NCBI GenBank assembly: GCA_003695915.1
Contig: RFGF01000014.1
Coordinates: 1-64,000 of the forward strand
Reading direction: 5' to 3'
Length of the DNA stretch: 64,000 nt
Source of the DNA: Nitrospirota bacterium
Lineage (GTDB): Bacteria; Nitrospirota; Nitrospiria; Nitrospirales; UBA8639
Shown here: positions 25,984-35,792 of the stretch, piece by piece
Layout: the number at the start of each line of letters is the position of its first letter
Numbering within the stretch: position 1 is the first letter of the stretch
Made by a program: the position numbers and the translations under genes
Notes under the pieces: model-generated
Databases searched by the model: none
What the model saw: the letters and a program-made list of their open reading frames with translations, nothing else
What the model was told of the DNA's origin: nothing

Positions 25984-26436
25984 TTATTGTCCATAGCCGC
26001 CCCCGAGGCCACCCAAAGCCGGTAACACCGGTGCTGCCGTGGGCTCCGACGATTTCACCGAAACGTTGCCAAAGCGACGCAAAGGGGGCGAATTCCAGAT
26101 CACTGTATGTCCCGGAGCGAGATTCGCCGCTTCGATATAATGGGCACGGGCTTCCTCGTGCCGGCCAACTCGCTCCAACACCAACGCTAAGTTGTAATGT
26201 GCTTCGGCAAGATCGGGAGCGAGCTGAATGACGCGCTCATAATAAATTTGAGCCGCACCCCAGCGACCTTGGGCAAAGCGCTCGTTGCCTTCATGCAGCA
26301 CTGCCGCAACTTCGGGCGAGGTTCCATTCGGAGCTTCGAGTGTTGGTTGAGGGTCTGCCGTATGGGTGGCACAGGCCCCGATCGCAAGACACAGGATAGC
26401 CAAAAGAAACGTCGGCACGTTGACCTTCCGTGACAT
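25984..26436 (-). CDS. TPR-repeat lipoprotein
   Basis: 150 residues. A signal peptide ends in lipobox IGAC, with the lipidated Cys at 22. About two tetratricopeptide repeats follow (EVAAVLHEGNERFAQGRW, AQIYYERVIQLAPDLAEAHY, NLALVLERVGRHEEARAHY, IEAANLAPGH), then a Pro/Gly-rich tail (LPALGGLGGGYGQ). It probably sits in the outer membrane as a protein-protein adaptor. AAAGGAG inside the end of addA lies 10 bases before its ATG, and its start is 1 base past the addA stop, so it is translated from the addBA transcript. Confidence 0.88.
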   Translation of the reverse strand: MSRKVNVPTFLLAILCLAIGACATHTADPQPTLEAPNGTSPEVAAVLHEGNERFAQGRWGAAQIYYERVIQLAPDLAEAHYNLALVLERVGRHEEARAHYIEAANLAPGHTVIWNSPPLRRFGNVSVKSSEPTAAPVLPALGGLGGGYGQ

Positions 26437-26437
26437 T

Positions 26438-29400
26438 TCATCGACTCCTTTCGTTGAGATCGTCTACGATATAGGATCGTCCCGTCCGCAAAAAGAACAA
26501 CCGTGTTCCGACACGATCGAGCCCCATCCCCCGCTGAACGGCTCGTCGGTACACGGCGAGTTGCGGACCATATCGTTCAAGCTTCTCCAAGACGCTTCCT
26601 TCATCAACCACGTCCGTCTTGTATTCTCCGACCCAGCAGTTTCCGTCGACGCGATACACCACATCGATCACGCCTTCGACAATCGACGGCCGCGGGTCGA
26701 GCTGAGAGTCCGGGATGCCCGACCGAGCCATACGCACCTCGCGCTCACTCCCTGTCGCCTCGCTATCGGGTCCGGTCGTCGCTCTCACATGCCGCTCGCA
26801 AACCTCGTCTCTCACTTGGGCATCGTCCGACCAGGGCATACTAAAAGGAATTTCCCTCCCCAAAATCGTGGCGCGTCGCAACAGCATATACGATTCGGAA
26901 TCGACAAACATCCGAAACATGCTCGCCAACTCCTCTACGAATTCTGGAGCACTCGCTTGCCATGGGCCGGGCAGATGTTGGAAGACCGCACACTCGATCC
27001 GAGCCAGTAACGCATCCGGGTCAGCGAGAAAATCCCACGCCGCCAATACACGATGGGCAATGACGCCGATGAGACGCGCGCGTTCTCGCTCACGTGTCCG
27101 GGCAGCAGAGCCTGCACGCGATATGGCCATGCCCAGTCCTTCGTGGCCACGCCATTCGTGAACTGTCCGCTGCGCAGTAAAGGACGTGGGGGAGGTGCTC
27201 ATCGGGCATGCTCCAACCGCCTGCCAGCGAGCGGTTCGATTCTTCCATGTTTCGACAAATTGATCCACATCCAGCGACACCTTCGAGACCGGATGTGCCG
27301 GCTCGTTCCGCCGCACCGGTCGCACATGGTCCTCGTCCACATTGAGCACGAAAATCGGTACACGTTCTCCCCCGACATCCAACGAACAGTCCTCAGTCAA
27401 GGTGGTCAAGTCCGTGTTCAGCCCGCGCACGATCAACGATAATAACGAATCCGACCGTACGGTTTGAGGGACGGCAGAAAACAGCGTCAAGCGACGACGC
27501 GCTCTCGTCATGGCCACGTACAATAACCGGATGCGCTCCGCGCGTTCACGCTCTTCCAATTTGTGGCCGACATAGACGCCGCCGAGCGTCTGCCATTGCT
27601 TGAACCGAAGCCCCATCACATTGGTTGACCAATCATGGTGGACGAGGATTCGATCGCTCCCACTTGCGTGTTGATGCAATCCGGCCACAATGACTAGCGG
27701 AAATTCCAATCCCTTGGCCTTGTGCATGCTGAGAATGTGGATCGCGCCATCTTCGTCTTCAGTCGATTCGGCATCGGCATATTCCGCCTCCCCTTCCTGA
27801 GGAGGGTCGACCAACCGCCGACTCATTTCATCGACGAGCCCCGCGAGCGACTGGCGATTGGCATCCATAAACGCGTGCGCTAATCTCTGGAACTTTTTCA
27901 GATTGGCGACGGCGCGTTCACCATCGATTGAAGCCGCTGCGATTTCCAACAGCGGTACCCTGTCGAACAACACATCGAACACTTCGCCAGCCGGCACTTG
28001 CGGCAATCGCGTGTGGAGGTCTCGAAGCAGTTGATAGATCGGAGTCACGCGAGCGACCGCTCGCGACCACTCTTCATCCATCCCGTGTTTCTGAATCGAC
28101 AACCGGCATCGATAGTCGAGCAACTCATGACGAGCGAGGAGCTCGATTTCTCGATCGTTCATGGCTCCGAGTGGCGACCGAAGGACTCCCACCAGCGCGA
28201 TGCGATCATGGGGCCTCACCACGGCACGAAGCACATTGACCAGATCGATGATTTCTTGTCGTTCATAAAAATGCCGTTCTCCTTCCACGATAAAGGGAAT
28301 TTGGTATCGCCGTAACGCTTCGAGATACGGCTGAACCGAGGAAAGCTTCCGAAACAAAATGGCTATGTGACGCGGCTTGACGGGCACTACCGATTCGGAG
28401 CCATCACGGATGAGGGCTCGATCCACAATATCTTCCTGCAACCACCGTGCAAGCGCATCAGCCTCCAATCGGGTAACCGATTCCATCCGTCTGTCTTGCC
28501 CGTCCAAGGGACGGACCAATCGGAGCTCGACCCCTTCGCCATCCAGGGGAGGAGCACCGTCGTCTACCGAAGACAACGGTTCAAACGGCGGCTGGACCCC
28601 TTCGATCCCTTTGGCGGGAAATAATCGCGCAAAGATCGCATTGATAACGTTCAACAGCTTCCCGTGACTGCGAAAATTGACGCGCAACGTCTGCTGCTCG
28701 CCGGTCTCGCCAGCCCCTAAAATGCTCTGACGAACGACCCGATCGTAGGCTTCCATATCGGCGCGCCGAAAGGCATAGATCGATTGTTTGGGGTCGCCCA
28801 CGATGAACAATTTACCGGGCTCGAGGTTCACACGCTCCCAAGTGCTCGCCTCGCGATCGTGCGCTTCGGACAAATATAAAATAATTTCGTATTGGACGGG
28901 ATCGGTATCCTGAAATTCATCGACCAAGACCGCGCGAATCTGCTGTTTCAATTCCCGGCGAATGTGCGGATAATCCCGAAGGAGATTGCGAGCCCGCACG
29001 ATCACGCCATCCAACGAGACATACCCCTCCCGCGTCAACTGCCGTCGGCAGTGCTCGATAAACGGCAACGCAAGAGTCACAATCCGATCGAGAACCGACG
29101 CCTGAAGTGCGGCTACTTGTTGCGCGAGGCGAATCGATCGTTTGGCGCGCTCGTACTCATCCACGGTCCATCCCTGCGTCCGCGGCGGGATGGACCGCGC
29201 GAGCATAGCGGTCCTCGCTCGACGGTCCGCATGGTGGAGCCCTCCATCGCCCTCGTGAGCAACATGTTCGAAGACCTGCTCTGCGGCTTCCAGGAGACGT
29301 TCGAGCGTTCGCCGCTGCGGGTGCGCAATGCGCAGTGTTCTGGCTTCCACAGCCTGCCGCATCAGCCAATCCCGAAGCACGTCGGGCATGGCACGATGGC

Positions 29401-30025
29401 ACCTCGACTGTGCATAGTCGTGAAGCGGCACGAGTTCGCTGGACAAAGAAAAGATCAGCGCTTTCACTTCTGAAAGAGACAGGTGATCGAACACGGCTCG
29501 CCAGCACTCATGCTGCCGACCGTCCGGTCCCAATTCCTGATCCATCCACACCGACCATTCTCGATCAAAAATCGCCCTAAAAACCTCCCCTTCATCTTCC
29601 TGGAACATCGGATCGACACCGCTTTCGACGGGATACAACCGTAACACTCGCGCAGCAAAGTGATGGATCGTTCCGATCAAGGCCGTATCCAATGCCTGCA
29701 AGGCCTTGGCAATCCGTTCGCGTCGTTGGGGGCTCTCCAACCGATTCGTGGGAGAACCGAATACGCTATCTCCCGAGCTATGCCACATCGTCCAGAGCCG
29801 TTCGCGGAACCGGACCTTTAATTCGTTCGCCGCCTTGTTCGTAAAGGTCAACGCCACGACGGTATGAAGGGGCAGGGGATCAGAATCGCGGAGCACCAGA
29901 TGGACCAATCGGTTCACCAGCAATGTCGTCTTTCCGGTGCCTGCCCCCGCGGTGATCACCAGATTGCAGTCATCGGCTGTGGTCGCTCGCTCACGTGCTC
30001 TATGATCCTTCAAGTGGACGGTCAT
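26438..30025 (-). CDS. addA: Helicase-nuclease subunit AddA (UvrD/RecB-like)
   Basis: About 1195 residues. SF1A helicase motifs: Walker A ITAGAGTGKTT at about residues 24-34, motif II AVLVDEFQDTDPVQ, motif III FIVGDPKQSIYAFRRAD, motif V HILSMHKAKGLEFPLV and motif VI LLYVAMTRARRRLTL. The C-terminus is a RecB-type nuclease with EGVIDVVYRVDG and WVGEYKTDVV (Asp and ExK of PD-(D/E)xK). With AddB it unwinds and resects double-strand breaks for RecA. The frame is open 98 codons further up inside addB, but ATG 30025 begins 7 bases after the addB stop and directly before the helicase domain, so it is the real start. Confidence 0.93.
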   Translation of the reverse strand: MTVHLKDHRARERATTADDCNLVITAGAGTGKTTLLVNRLVHLVLRDSDPLPLHTVVALTFTNKAANELKVRFRERLWTMWHSSGDSVFGSPTNRLESPQRRERIAKALQALDTALIGTIHHFAARVLRLYPVESGVDPMFQEDEGEVFRAIFDREWSVWMDQELGPDGRQHECWRAVFDHLSLSEVKALIFSLSSELVPLHDYAQSRCHRAMPDVLRDWLMRQAVEARTLRIAHPQRRTLERLLEAAEQVFEHVAHEGDGGLHHADRRARTAMLARSIPPRTQGWTVDEYERAKRSIRLAQQVAALQASVLDRIVTLALPFIEHCRRQLTREGYVSLDGVIVRARNLLRDYPHIRRELKQQIRAVLVDEFQDTDPVQYEIILYLSEAHDREASTWERVNLEPGKLFIVGDPKQSIYAFRRADMEAYDRVVRQSILGAGETGEQQTLRVNFRSHGKLLNVINAIFARLFPAKGIEGVQPPFEPLSSVDDGAPPLDGEGVELRLVRPLDGQDRRMESVTRLEADALARWLQEDIVDRALIRDGSESVVPVKPRHIAILFRKLSSVQPYLEALRRYQIPFIVEGERHFYERQEIIDLVNVLRAVVRPHDRIALVGVLRSPLGAMNDREIELLARHELLDYRCRLSIQKHGMDEEWSRAVARVTPIYQLLRDLHTRLPQVPAGEVFDVLFDRVPLLEIAAASIDGERAVANLKKFQRLAHAFMDANRQSLAGLVDEMSRRLVDPPQEGEAEYADAESTEDEDGAIHILSMHKAKGLEFPLVIVAGLHQHASGSDRILVHHDWSTNVMGLRFKQWQTLGGVYVGHKLEERERAERIRLLYVAMTRARRRLTLFSAVPQTVRSDSLLSLIVRGLNTDLTTLTEDCSLDVGGERVPIFVLNVDEDHVRPVRRNEPAHPVSKVSLDVDQFVETWKNRTARWQAVGACPMSTSPTSFTAQRTVHEWRGHEGLGMAISRAGSAARTRERERARLIGVIAHRVLAAWDFLADPDALLARIECAVFQHLPGPWQASAPEFVEELASMFRMFVDSESYMLLRRATILGREIPFSMPWSDDAQVRDEVCERHVRATTGPDSEATGSEREVRMARSGIPDSQLDPRPSIVEGVIDVVYRVDGNCWVGEYKTDVVDEGSVLEKLERYGPQLAVYRRAVQRGMGLDRVGTRLFFLRTGRSYIVDDLNERSR

Positions 30026-30032
30026 CGCCGTG

Positions 30033-33000
30033 TCACGTGGGAATGGACGGTGACTTCTCCGAACCCTCGATTCCGCCTGGCACCGTATCGGCAGCCACCG
30101 GCACTGTCGTTTGCGAAAGGCGAGAAAGCTCGGCGCTACCTCCGGGATCGCGCCGCACACGCCACCGCGTCGGATGATGCGTCTTCCGGCACATAGTGAA
30201 ATAGACGCATGAGTCGCATTGCGCTCCGGGTCGAATAAAAAATCGTCCGGAGCGAATACCATCGACGACGACAGCGACCGCCCAGCGCAAGGGTTCTCGC
30301 AACGCAGATTGCCATGCATGTCCTGGAAATTTCACACGCACGAACCGCAGCGATTCGTGCGATTCATCGGTGGCCCATCGAGGAGCAAGATAATAAAACC
30401 AGACTCCTTCGCACCGTTGGATCGTTCCATCGTGTGCGTCGAGCACGCCGGCCTGACTCTGGGCCACGGCTGCCAAATACAGCGGCGGCTGAAATCTCTG
30501 AGCTCGGACCGCACCGAGAACGAGATTCCGATCGTGCGCATCCGGAGCGCCGGACCACTTGCACTTATAATCAATGACGCGAATCGTCTTGTACCCTTCG
30601 TGGAGATCGATGCGATCAAGACGTCCTTGAATCGTCAAGGGTCCGCCCATGTCTTCGGTCAGCACCCCTCGGATCGACTGTTCGAAGGAAACAGGCCGCC
30701 ATCCCGATCGGAACAATTCGGTCAGATCGTCTTCGACCACCTGCTTGAGGAACGACACGATGCGATCGCATCGCGATTCCCACAACAGCCCATAGCCAAT
30801 CGGGAAGCCGGCGGCAAACCGCGCAAAGATGTCGCGAGCGGCCGTTTCCAGGACCTCGAGCGGATCGATGCCCGCTGTGCCCGGATGCATGAAATACCCG
30901 CGAGCATCGAGCGTGGCATAGGTCTCGCGGAGAATTTCATGAATCAGCGTTCCCCATTCCGAGGGACTCACTTCCTCCACCGCCCCGGGATCCACCAACG
31001 CATCGATCTGCAACACACGGCTCGCAAAATAACGGAACGGACAGCGCGCATACTCATCCAACTCTGTCGGTGAACAGCCGTTCTCGAAAAGCCGGCGGTG
31101 GACTGTCTCCAGCGCCCCCACGCATCCATCGAAGACACCCAACGCCCCCGAGGTCCGTTCATGCTCACGGAGCGCTCGCTCGGCCCGGACCAGCACGATC
31201 CAATTCGGATGAATGCGGTCGAGCACGTCATGGGGATCACGCTGTAGGACCGACCACAGCACCGCCAGTTCTTGTGGCAGCAATCGGATTTCTCGATATA
31301 GCGACAGACGTGTCGCTTTCTGGCTCAAGGGCCGCGGCACGTTCTCGACGGGGATCGGCCCTGCGCATCGTTCGAGTTCTGCGAGATAAGGAGACGGTAC
31401 GGCTGGTCGATTCCGTTCATCGACCCGATGCGAGGAAAGCACGAGCAGTTCGCGAGCGGAATTGACCAAGAGATACCACAATAATTGTTCTTCGTGGATC
31501 GCCTTGAGCTTTTCAGGCAGTTTATAGCCCAGATCCAATTCGATCCATCGACGATGGCGATCTCGCAAAAAGGCGTCTTCCTGAATCACGCGAGGGAATC
31601 GACCATCGTTGACGCCGATGACATAGACCGCGCGAAACGACAGTCCACGCGCTTCCATGGCATCCAACACCTGGACTCCCACGCCCGTTGTGGAGGAAAC
31701 CGGGATCGTCAATTGTCGAAGTACGCGGCGCACGCCAGCGGCAAAATCAGCGAACGTGATGGCGGTACGCAACGGCGTCAAGCGGATGAGATCCGCCAGG
31801 CCCTCGTAAAACGTCTCCACGATGGGTGAACGGTCCCGATCCACGTAGTTGCCCGACGCCTCCAGACCTCTCCCGTCAGACAAGGCGAGATACCGCTCGC
31901 ACACAGCCATGAGACTGTGAACATACGTTTCCCAACTCGCCTGTTCCGGAAATCGCTGCAGGTGATCATGCAGATCCTGAACCGCATGCCACAAGCGCGC
32001 AAGGATTTCAGCCGAAACCGGGAGGACAACAGCTTCATCCTCTGATCCCGTCGCACGACCCGGCACCTGCAAATCTCGCTGCGCAAAGCGTGCCAATCGT
32101 TGCCATTGATCGAATCCTTTAGCAATGCCCAAACGCCGGGTGCTCGCATCCCAATAATCATGCATGGCCCGCAGTTCGTCCGTGTCCCATCCTGGCAATC
32201 GAATGCACGGAGACCCCAACAGTTCCAACACCGCCTCTCTTCGGAAATTGGTTTCTCGCACATCCAGAAGCAACCGAATGGCCTGGCCGAGCGGATAATC
32301 GTCAAGCGGTCGCGCCATCGAGCTCGAAAAGGGAATACGATGGTTCGCGAATACGCGAGGAATCACGCGCTCATAGCCTTCGAGCGACCGAGCCACCACG
32401 CCGATCTCCTCGAAAGCATACCCCTGCTCGTCCACCAGTTGGAGAATCGCTTTGGCAATCAGATCGATCTCATCCCAGGCATCGGGCACATCGAACCGTC
32501 TGATCGCGGGCGTCCCTTGCGAGGGGCAATGCGCTTCCGGACCGGGAGCCACGTTTTCGAAAAGATGGCGCAACGGAGAACGAGGACTCGACCGGTCAGC
32601 GTCCGTGCATGGCGGCGCATTGGAGATGACGGGCGCCTCGGCGCAGTCGATGCGAGCCGAGGGACAAAGTCCTCGGATATGGCGATCGAAAAATTGTTGG
32701 GCGAATACGAAAGCCGGATGTCCGGGGAGCCATGGGGCATACAGCGTGACCGTAGCATTGCGCACCAGCGCTCGAAAAAACTCCAGCTGCAGTTGATGGA
32801 GATCGTAAAACCCATAGCAGATAATTCGCTCGCAGGCTTGCAGCATGCGCGACGAGGACACAAATTCGGCCGCCGGCGCGAACAGATCATCGTAGTCCAC
32901 GACTCCCAAGCGAGACTTGGCGGCTAAGACCCGCTGGGCAAGTTGCAGGATCCGTAGAAGAGAGGGCTCTCGCAATCGCAAGATCAGAATGGGATCGGAA

Positions 33001-33434
33001 TCCTCAAGCAGGGCTTCGAGGTGCGGAGCATCCAAGCCGGCATTTTTCACATCCCGAATCGTGTGCCATAGCGCATCCCATGCTCTCGGCACCTGTACAA
33101 TTGACTGCCAGGCGGACAAGATATCTTCCGCACTCGCAAGCACGGCTCCCACCAATTCGGCAAAGAAGGCTTCGGACGGAAACTGTTCCGGAAGCAGGCT
33201 TCCTGCTTCAGCCAGCAAATCCAAGACGAATTGATGGAAGGTGAGTATCCGGACATTCAGTAACGTCTGTCCGTGCTCGTGGCAGAGCAGCTGCACTAGT
33301 CGTCGTCTGAGAGGGTCGGAAGGAACGAGAAGAATAAGCGGCGCGAGCGGATCGTCCGCTTTGTGTCGACGAACGTTTTCGACGAGGGCTTGTTCCAGAT
33401 CAGGCTGAAAGACGCCCGTGATAATGCGGAGCAT
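30033..33434 (-). CDS. addB: Helicase-nuclease subunit AddB-like
   Basis: 1133 residues. The N-terminus (LRIITGVFQPDLEQAL, LILLVPSDPLRRRLV) is that of AddB-like inactivated helicases, with no Walker A. The C-terminal nuclease has GRLDRIDLHEGYKTIRVIDYK (Asp and DYK of PD-(D/E)xK). Four Cys, one in YARCPFRYFASRVL and three in CDSCVYFTMC, match the 4Fe-4S cluster that pins the nuclease domain in AddB. It precedes addA by 7 bases, a standard addBA operon. The family also uses AddB to recognise Chi-type sites; the site for this organism is not visible here. Confidence 0.88.
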   Translation of the reverse strand: MLRIITGVFQPDLEQALVENVRRHKADDPLAPLILLVPSDPLRRRLVQLLCHEHGQTLLNVRILTFHQFVLDLLAEAGSLLPEQFPSEAFFAELVGAVLASAEDILSAWQSIVQVPRAWDALWHTIRDVKNAGLDAPHLEALLEDSDPILILRLREPSLLRILQLAQRVLAAKSRLGVVDYDDLFAPAAEFVSSSRMLQACERIICYGFYDLHQLQLEFFRALVRNATVTLYAPWLPGHPAFVFAQQFFDRHIRGLCPSARIDCAEAPVISNAPPCTDADRSSPRSPLRHLFENVAPGPEAHCPSQGTPAIRRFDVPDAWDEIDLIAKAILQLVDEQGYAFEEIGVVARSLEGYERVIPRVFANHRIPFSSSMARPLDDYPLGQAIRLLLDVRETNFRREAVLELLGSPCIRLPGWDTDELRAMHDYWDASTRRLGIAKGFDQWQRLARFAQRDLQVPGRATGSEDEAVVLPVSAEILARLWHAVQDLHDHLQRFPEQASWETYVHSLMAVCERYLALSDGRGLEASGNYVDRDRSPIVETFYEGLADLIRLTPLRTAITFADFAAGVRRVLRQLTIPVSSTTGVGVQVLDAMEARGLSFRAVYVIGVNDGRFPRVIQEDAFLRDRHRRWIELDLGYKLPEKLKAIHEEQLLWYLLVNSARELLVLSSHRVDERNRPAVPSPYLAELERCAGPIPVENVPRPLSQKATRLSLYREIRLLPQELAVLWSVLQRDPHDVLDRIHPNWIVLVRAERALREHERTSGALGVFDGCVGALETVHRRLFENGCSPTELDEYARCPFRYFASRVLQIDALVDPGAVEEVSPSEWGTLIHEILRETYATLDARGYFMHPGTAGIDPLEVLETAARDIFARFAAGFPIGYGLLWESRCDRIVSFLKQVVEDDLTELFRSGWRPVSFEQSIRGVLTEDMGGPLTIQGRLDRIDLHEGYKTIRVIDYKCKWSGAPDAHDRNLVLGAVRAQRFQPPLYLAAVAQSQAGVLDAHDGTIQRCEGVWFYYLAPRWATDESHESLRFVRVKFPGHAWQSALREPLRWAVAVVVDGIRSGRFFIRPGAQCDSCVYFTMCRKTHHPTRWRVRRDPGGSAELSRLSQTTVPVAADTVPGGIEGSEKSPSIPT

Positions 33435-33499
33435 CGTATGCAGCCCTACTCACCCTCCCACAACGTCCCGACACGAAGCGCGTGTATCTCCGTGTTACT

Positions 33500-33664
33500 T
33501 TATCCGGTTTCCGGTCCCAGAATCTCGCCATTGCAATCCTGGCATCCCCAATCGCCATCGATCATGGTCATGGCATCGCCACAGAATGGACAATCCGGTG
33601 CCGGCTCGACAGGAAGCGGCGGAAGTACGGGTAATTCGATATCGAGTTCTTCGTGCTCATCCAT
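33500..33664 (-). CDS. 54-residue zinc-ribbon protein
   Basis: A short gene that is easy to miss. It translates from ATG 33664 as an acidic, Pro-rich N-terminus (MDEHEELDIELPVLPPLP) followed by CPFCGD and GDWGCQDCNG; Cys25/Cys28 and Cys41/Cys44 make a zinc ribbon, and the end is EILGPETG. The ribbon spacing and clean frame argue against chance. The ribosome binding site is weak (AGGA about 12 bases upstream). It lies between the thioredoxin-fold gene and addB on the same strand and may belong to that transcript. The role is unknown. Confidence 0.7.
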   Translation of the reverse strand: MDEHEELDIELPVLPPLPVEPAPDCPFCGDAMTMIDGDWGCQDCNGEILGPETG

Positions 33665-33749
33665 ATGTAATGATGATCCTCTCTTTTGGTACGGGCTCCA
33701 TTCAGGCCACGCTTGACAAAGGCCGACTACTCCGCTCGACGGTGCCTGT

Positions 33750-34004
33750 TTATCCGCGTTGTCCCGTTAGCGCTTTTTCAGCGCTTTGCCGACTCGGTAC
33801 ACCAACGAACGTCAACCGTCCATTGATGATCGTAGCGGGCACCGCCCGCACCGCGTGACGCTCTGCTAATTCTTGTCCGGCTGGCGTACTGATATCGATC
33901 TCCCGGTAACTAAAACTATATTTGGTTCGAAGCTGCTTCCACAAACTTTTGGCCGACGGACATGCCGGACAAGACGAAGAGACCAATAATGTCACATTGG
34001 CCAT
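33750..34004 (-). CDS. Thioredoxin-fold (glutaredoxin-like) protein
   Basis: 84 residues. The active site is CPAC (residues 12-15), followed by KLWKQL-type helix (AKSLWKQLRTKYSF), EIDIST, and the cis-Pro segment VRAVPATIINGRL. It resembles small archaeal/bacterial glutaredoxin-like disulfide reductases with two cysteines. It is cytoplasmic and probably reduces disulfides or handles metal or Fe-S sites. AAGGAGG lies 13 bases before ATG 34004. It lies between the DUF2779 gene and the zinc-ribbon gene on the same strand with gaps of 85 bases each side. Confidence 0.87.
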   Translation of the reverse strand: MANVTLLVSSSCPACPSAKSLWKQLRTKYSFSYREIDISTPAGQELAERHAVRAVPATIINGRLTFVGVPSRQSAEKALTGQRG

Positions 34005-34089
34005 AGCCGCACCAACCTCCTTGCCTATATTGTGGATTCGTTCCCCTCATCGTACCACCGGGACCCCTCGCCCGCAAGAATACCTTGCC

Positions 34090-35604
34090 TTAAGAATCGG
34101 ACCCTCTGGCTTGAGTCGAGTATGCATGCATGGCCTTCGCTAACAAAATCCTCCGCAATTCCACCATTCCCCACGTATCCCGACCGCAATATTCGCGCAG
34201 GGCCGTCGCCATCCTGAGGCGTTCCACCAAATCCGTCTCTTCGAATACCATCTTTTTGTACGTCGCCGAGGCCAATGCCCCGTGACCGATAACCAATCTC
34301 GAATAGCTCAAATCCGGAATCAAGGCCGGCAACACCGATTTCATCGAGAACGATCCATTGAACGCAGGATGATAATAATGTTGCTGAATCACGGAAAGGA
34401 GATCCCATAAGCGTTGCACCACTCGCTGAATGGCTCCCCGCAAGTCCGGAAACAATTCACCCAGGCTGAGCAACACATGACGCTCGTACTCGGAATACAC
34501 GCAAATGCTGCCTCGATCTCCCAACGAACGTAACAATGCCTCGGTCAGCTCGCGCCGCGGATCGCTTGCCTGCTCAGCCAAATACTCGTCGTGGCGGATG
34601 CTGCCATCTTCCATTTCAATGTGGTTGGACCATTGCACCGGGATAGGACGATACGGACGGGTATTTGCGTAGATCGGAACTGCCGGCATCATGGTTTCGA
34701 AATCCAAATGATGAATGGGATGCTCCAGCGCCTGAAGGTGCGTCAACAGATCAGGCGAGATCCATTCGACGTTGTCTTTGACGCGACGTTGCGCAAGTGA
34801 CAACGGCACCGTCACGGGAATCTCGTCGATCGTCTCGATCCCTCGAGCAGCCAATTGCCGAATCGATTGCCGACTGCCGGGCAAACGGTGGATCCATCGA
34901 GCCGGCTTGCCGGATGTGCAATGATCCCAAAACGGACAGGTATAGGGAGTGTGGCAATGGTCGTCAGGCTCGATGGCCGGCGGTTCGGGGCGCTGGAGCA
35001 TGGTTTTCATGAGACGCACCTGTCGAATCACCTGGCTCCGACGTTGTCGAACGGCTGCCGTCACATCGACGATCGTAAACAATTGAGAAAGATCTACCTC
35101 CCCGCCTTGATAGACGTACTCCGTATTGACGTGCATGAGGCAACACTGTTCGAGCACGTATCCCGCTCCCCGAATGACCAACTCTTGAATCGCCAGATCG
35201 TCCAGATACCCGTTCTTCACTTTTGTGGCGGCTTTAACTTCGATCAGTCGCCAACGATCACCGTCGACACGTTCGAGAATATCCGCGCGGACTACAATGT
35301 GTTGCCAGAGAAACGCCCCTTCGTAAATGGCCGGCACAGAAACATCGCGCATCAGGTCGGCCGTGCGATGGAGGGCAGCCTCTGTCTGACGATGACTTTC
35401 CTTGATCAACTGCCCGCCTGGAAACCGTTCTCGCGCTTTCTCTCCCACTTCCTTGCCCATATCCAACATGATTTGTCGCTCGGCATCGACGGCAGCCGCC
35501 AATTCAGGCGCATGCACTTCCAGATACAGGCGTTTCAGGCATTGAACGCCGGCGAGAAATCGCGTTTTCGAAAGTCGAACAGGATGGAGGGTCGAAAAGT
35601 GCAT
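34090..35604 (-). CDS. DUF2779 protein with RecB-like nuclease segment
   Basis: About 504 residues. N-terminal RecB-like region: LSKTRFLAGVQCLKRLYLE, VRADILERVDGDRWRLIEVK (Asp and ExK of a PD-(D/E)xK site), and a cysteine set including HTPYTCPFWDHC that could hold an Fe-S cluster with Cys from the N-terminus. The DUF2779 domain follows, with HHLDFETMMPAVPIY, VQWSNHIEMEDG and SICVYSEYERHVL, an RNase-H/exonuclease-like segment starting with an acidic DxE. The frame is open 62 codons upstream, but ATG 35604 (MHFSTLHPV) begins at the conserved start. Its function is unknown; the nearby addBA suggests DNA processing. Confidence 0.82.
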   Translation of the reverse strand: MHFSTLHPVRLSKTRFLAGVQCLKRLYLEVHAPELAAAVDAERQIMLDMGKEVGEKARERFPGGQLIKESHRQTEAALHRTADLMRDVSVPAIYEGAFLWQHIVVRADILERVDGDRWRLIEVKAATKVKNGYLDDLAIQELVIRGAGYVLEQCCLMHVNTEYVYQGGEVDLSQLFTIVDVTAAVRQRRSQVIRQVRLMKTMLQRPEPPAIEPDDHCHTPYTCPFWDHCTSGKPARWIHRLPGSRQSIRQLAARGIETIDEIPVTVPLSLAQRRVKDNVEWISPDLLTHLQALEHPIHHLDFETMMPAVPIYANTRPYRPIPVQWSNHIEMEDGSIRHDEYLAEQASDPRRELTEALLRSLGDRGSICVYSEYERHVLLSLGELFPDLRGAIQRVVQRLWDLLSVIQQHYYHPAFNGSFSMKSVLPALIPDLSYSRLVIGHGALASATYKKMVFEETDLVERLRMATALREYCGRDTWGMVELRRILLAKAMHAYSTQARGSDS

Positions 35605-35792
35605 CGTTACATAAAAAGACAAGCCCGCGAGACCGCCTGTCCCACACGACGACCGGTCCTCGACAGGGAAGGCCGCCATGTGCTCAATAGCCGCCCAATG
35701 TGGTATGAATGATCCATGGGCCAGTCGATTGCTTTGAGGATGCCGACAGAACTGTTCCTCTTGTCCAAGCCGATGACCTCGTGCAGACATCG

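Noticed and set aside
26438-30319. AddA starting at 30319 with 98 extra residues
   Set aside because: That stretch overlaps the end of addB in another frame, is not helicase-like, and a better start lies 7 bases past the addB stop.
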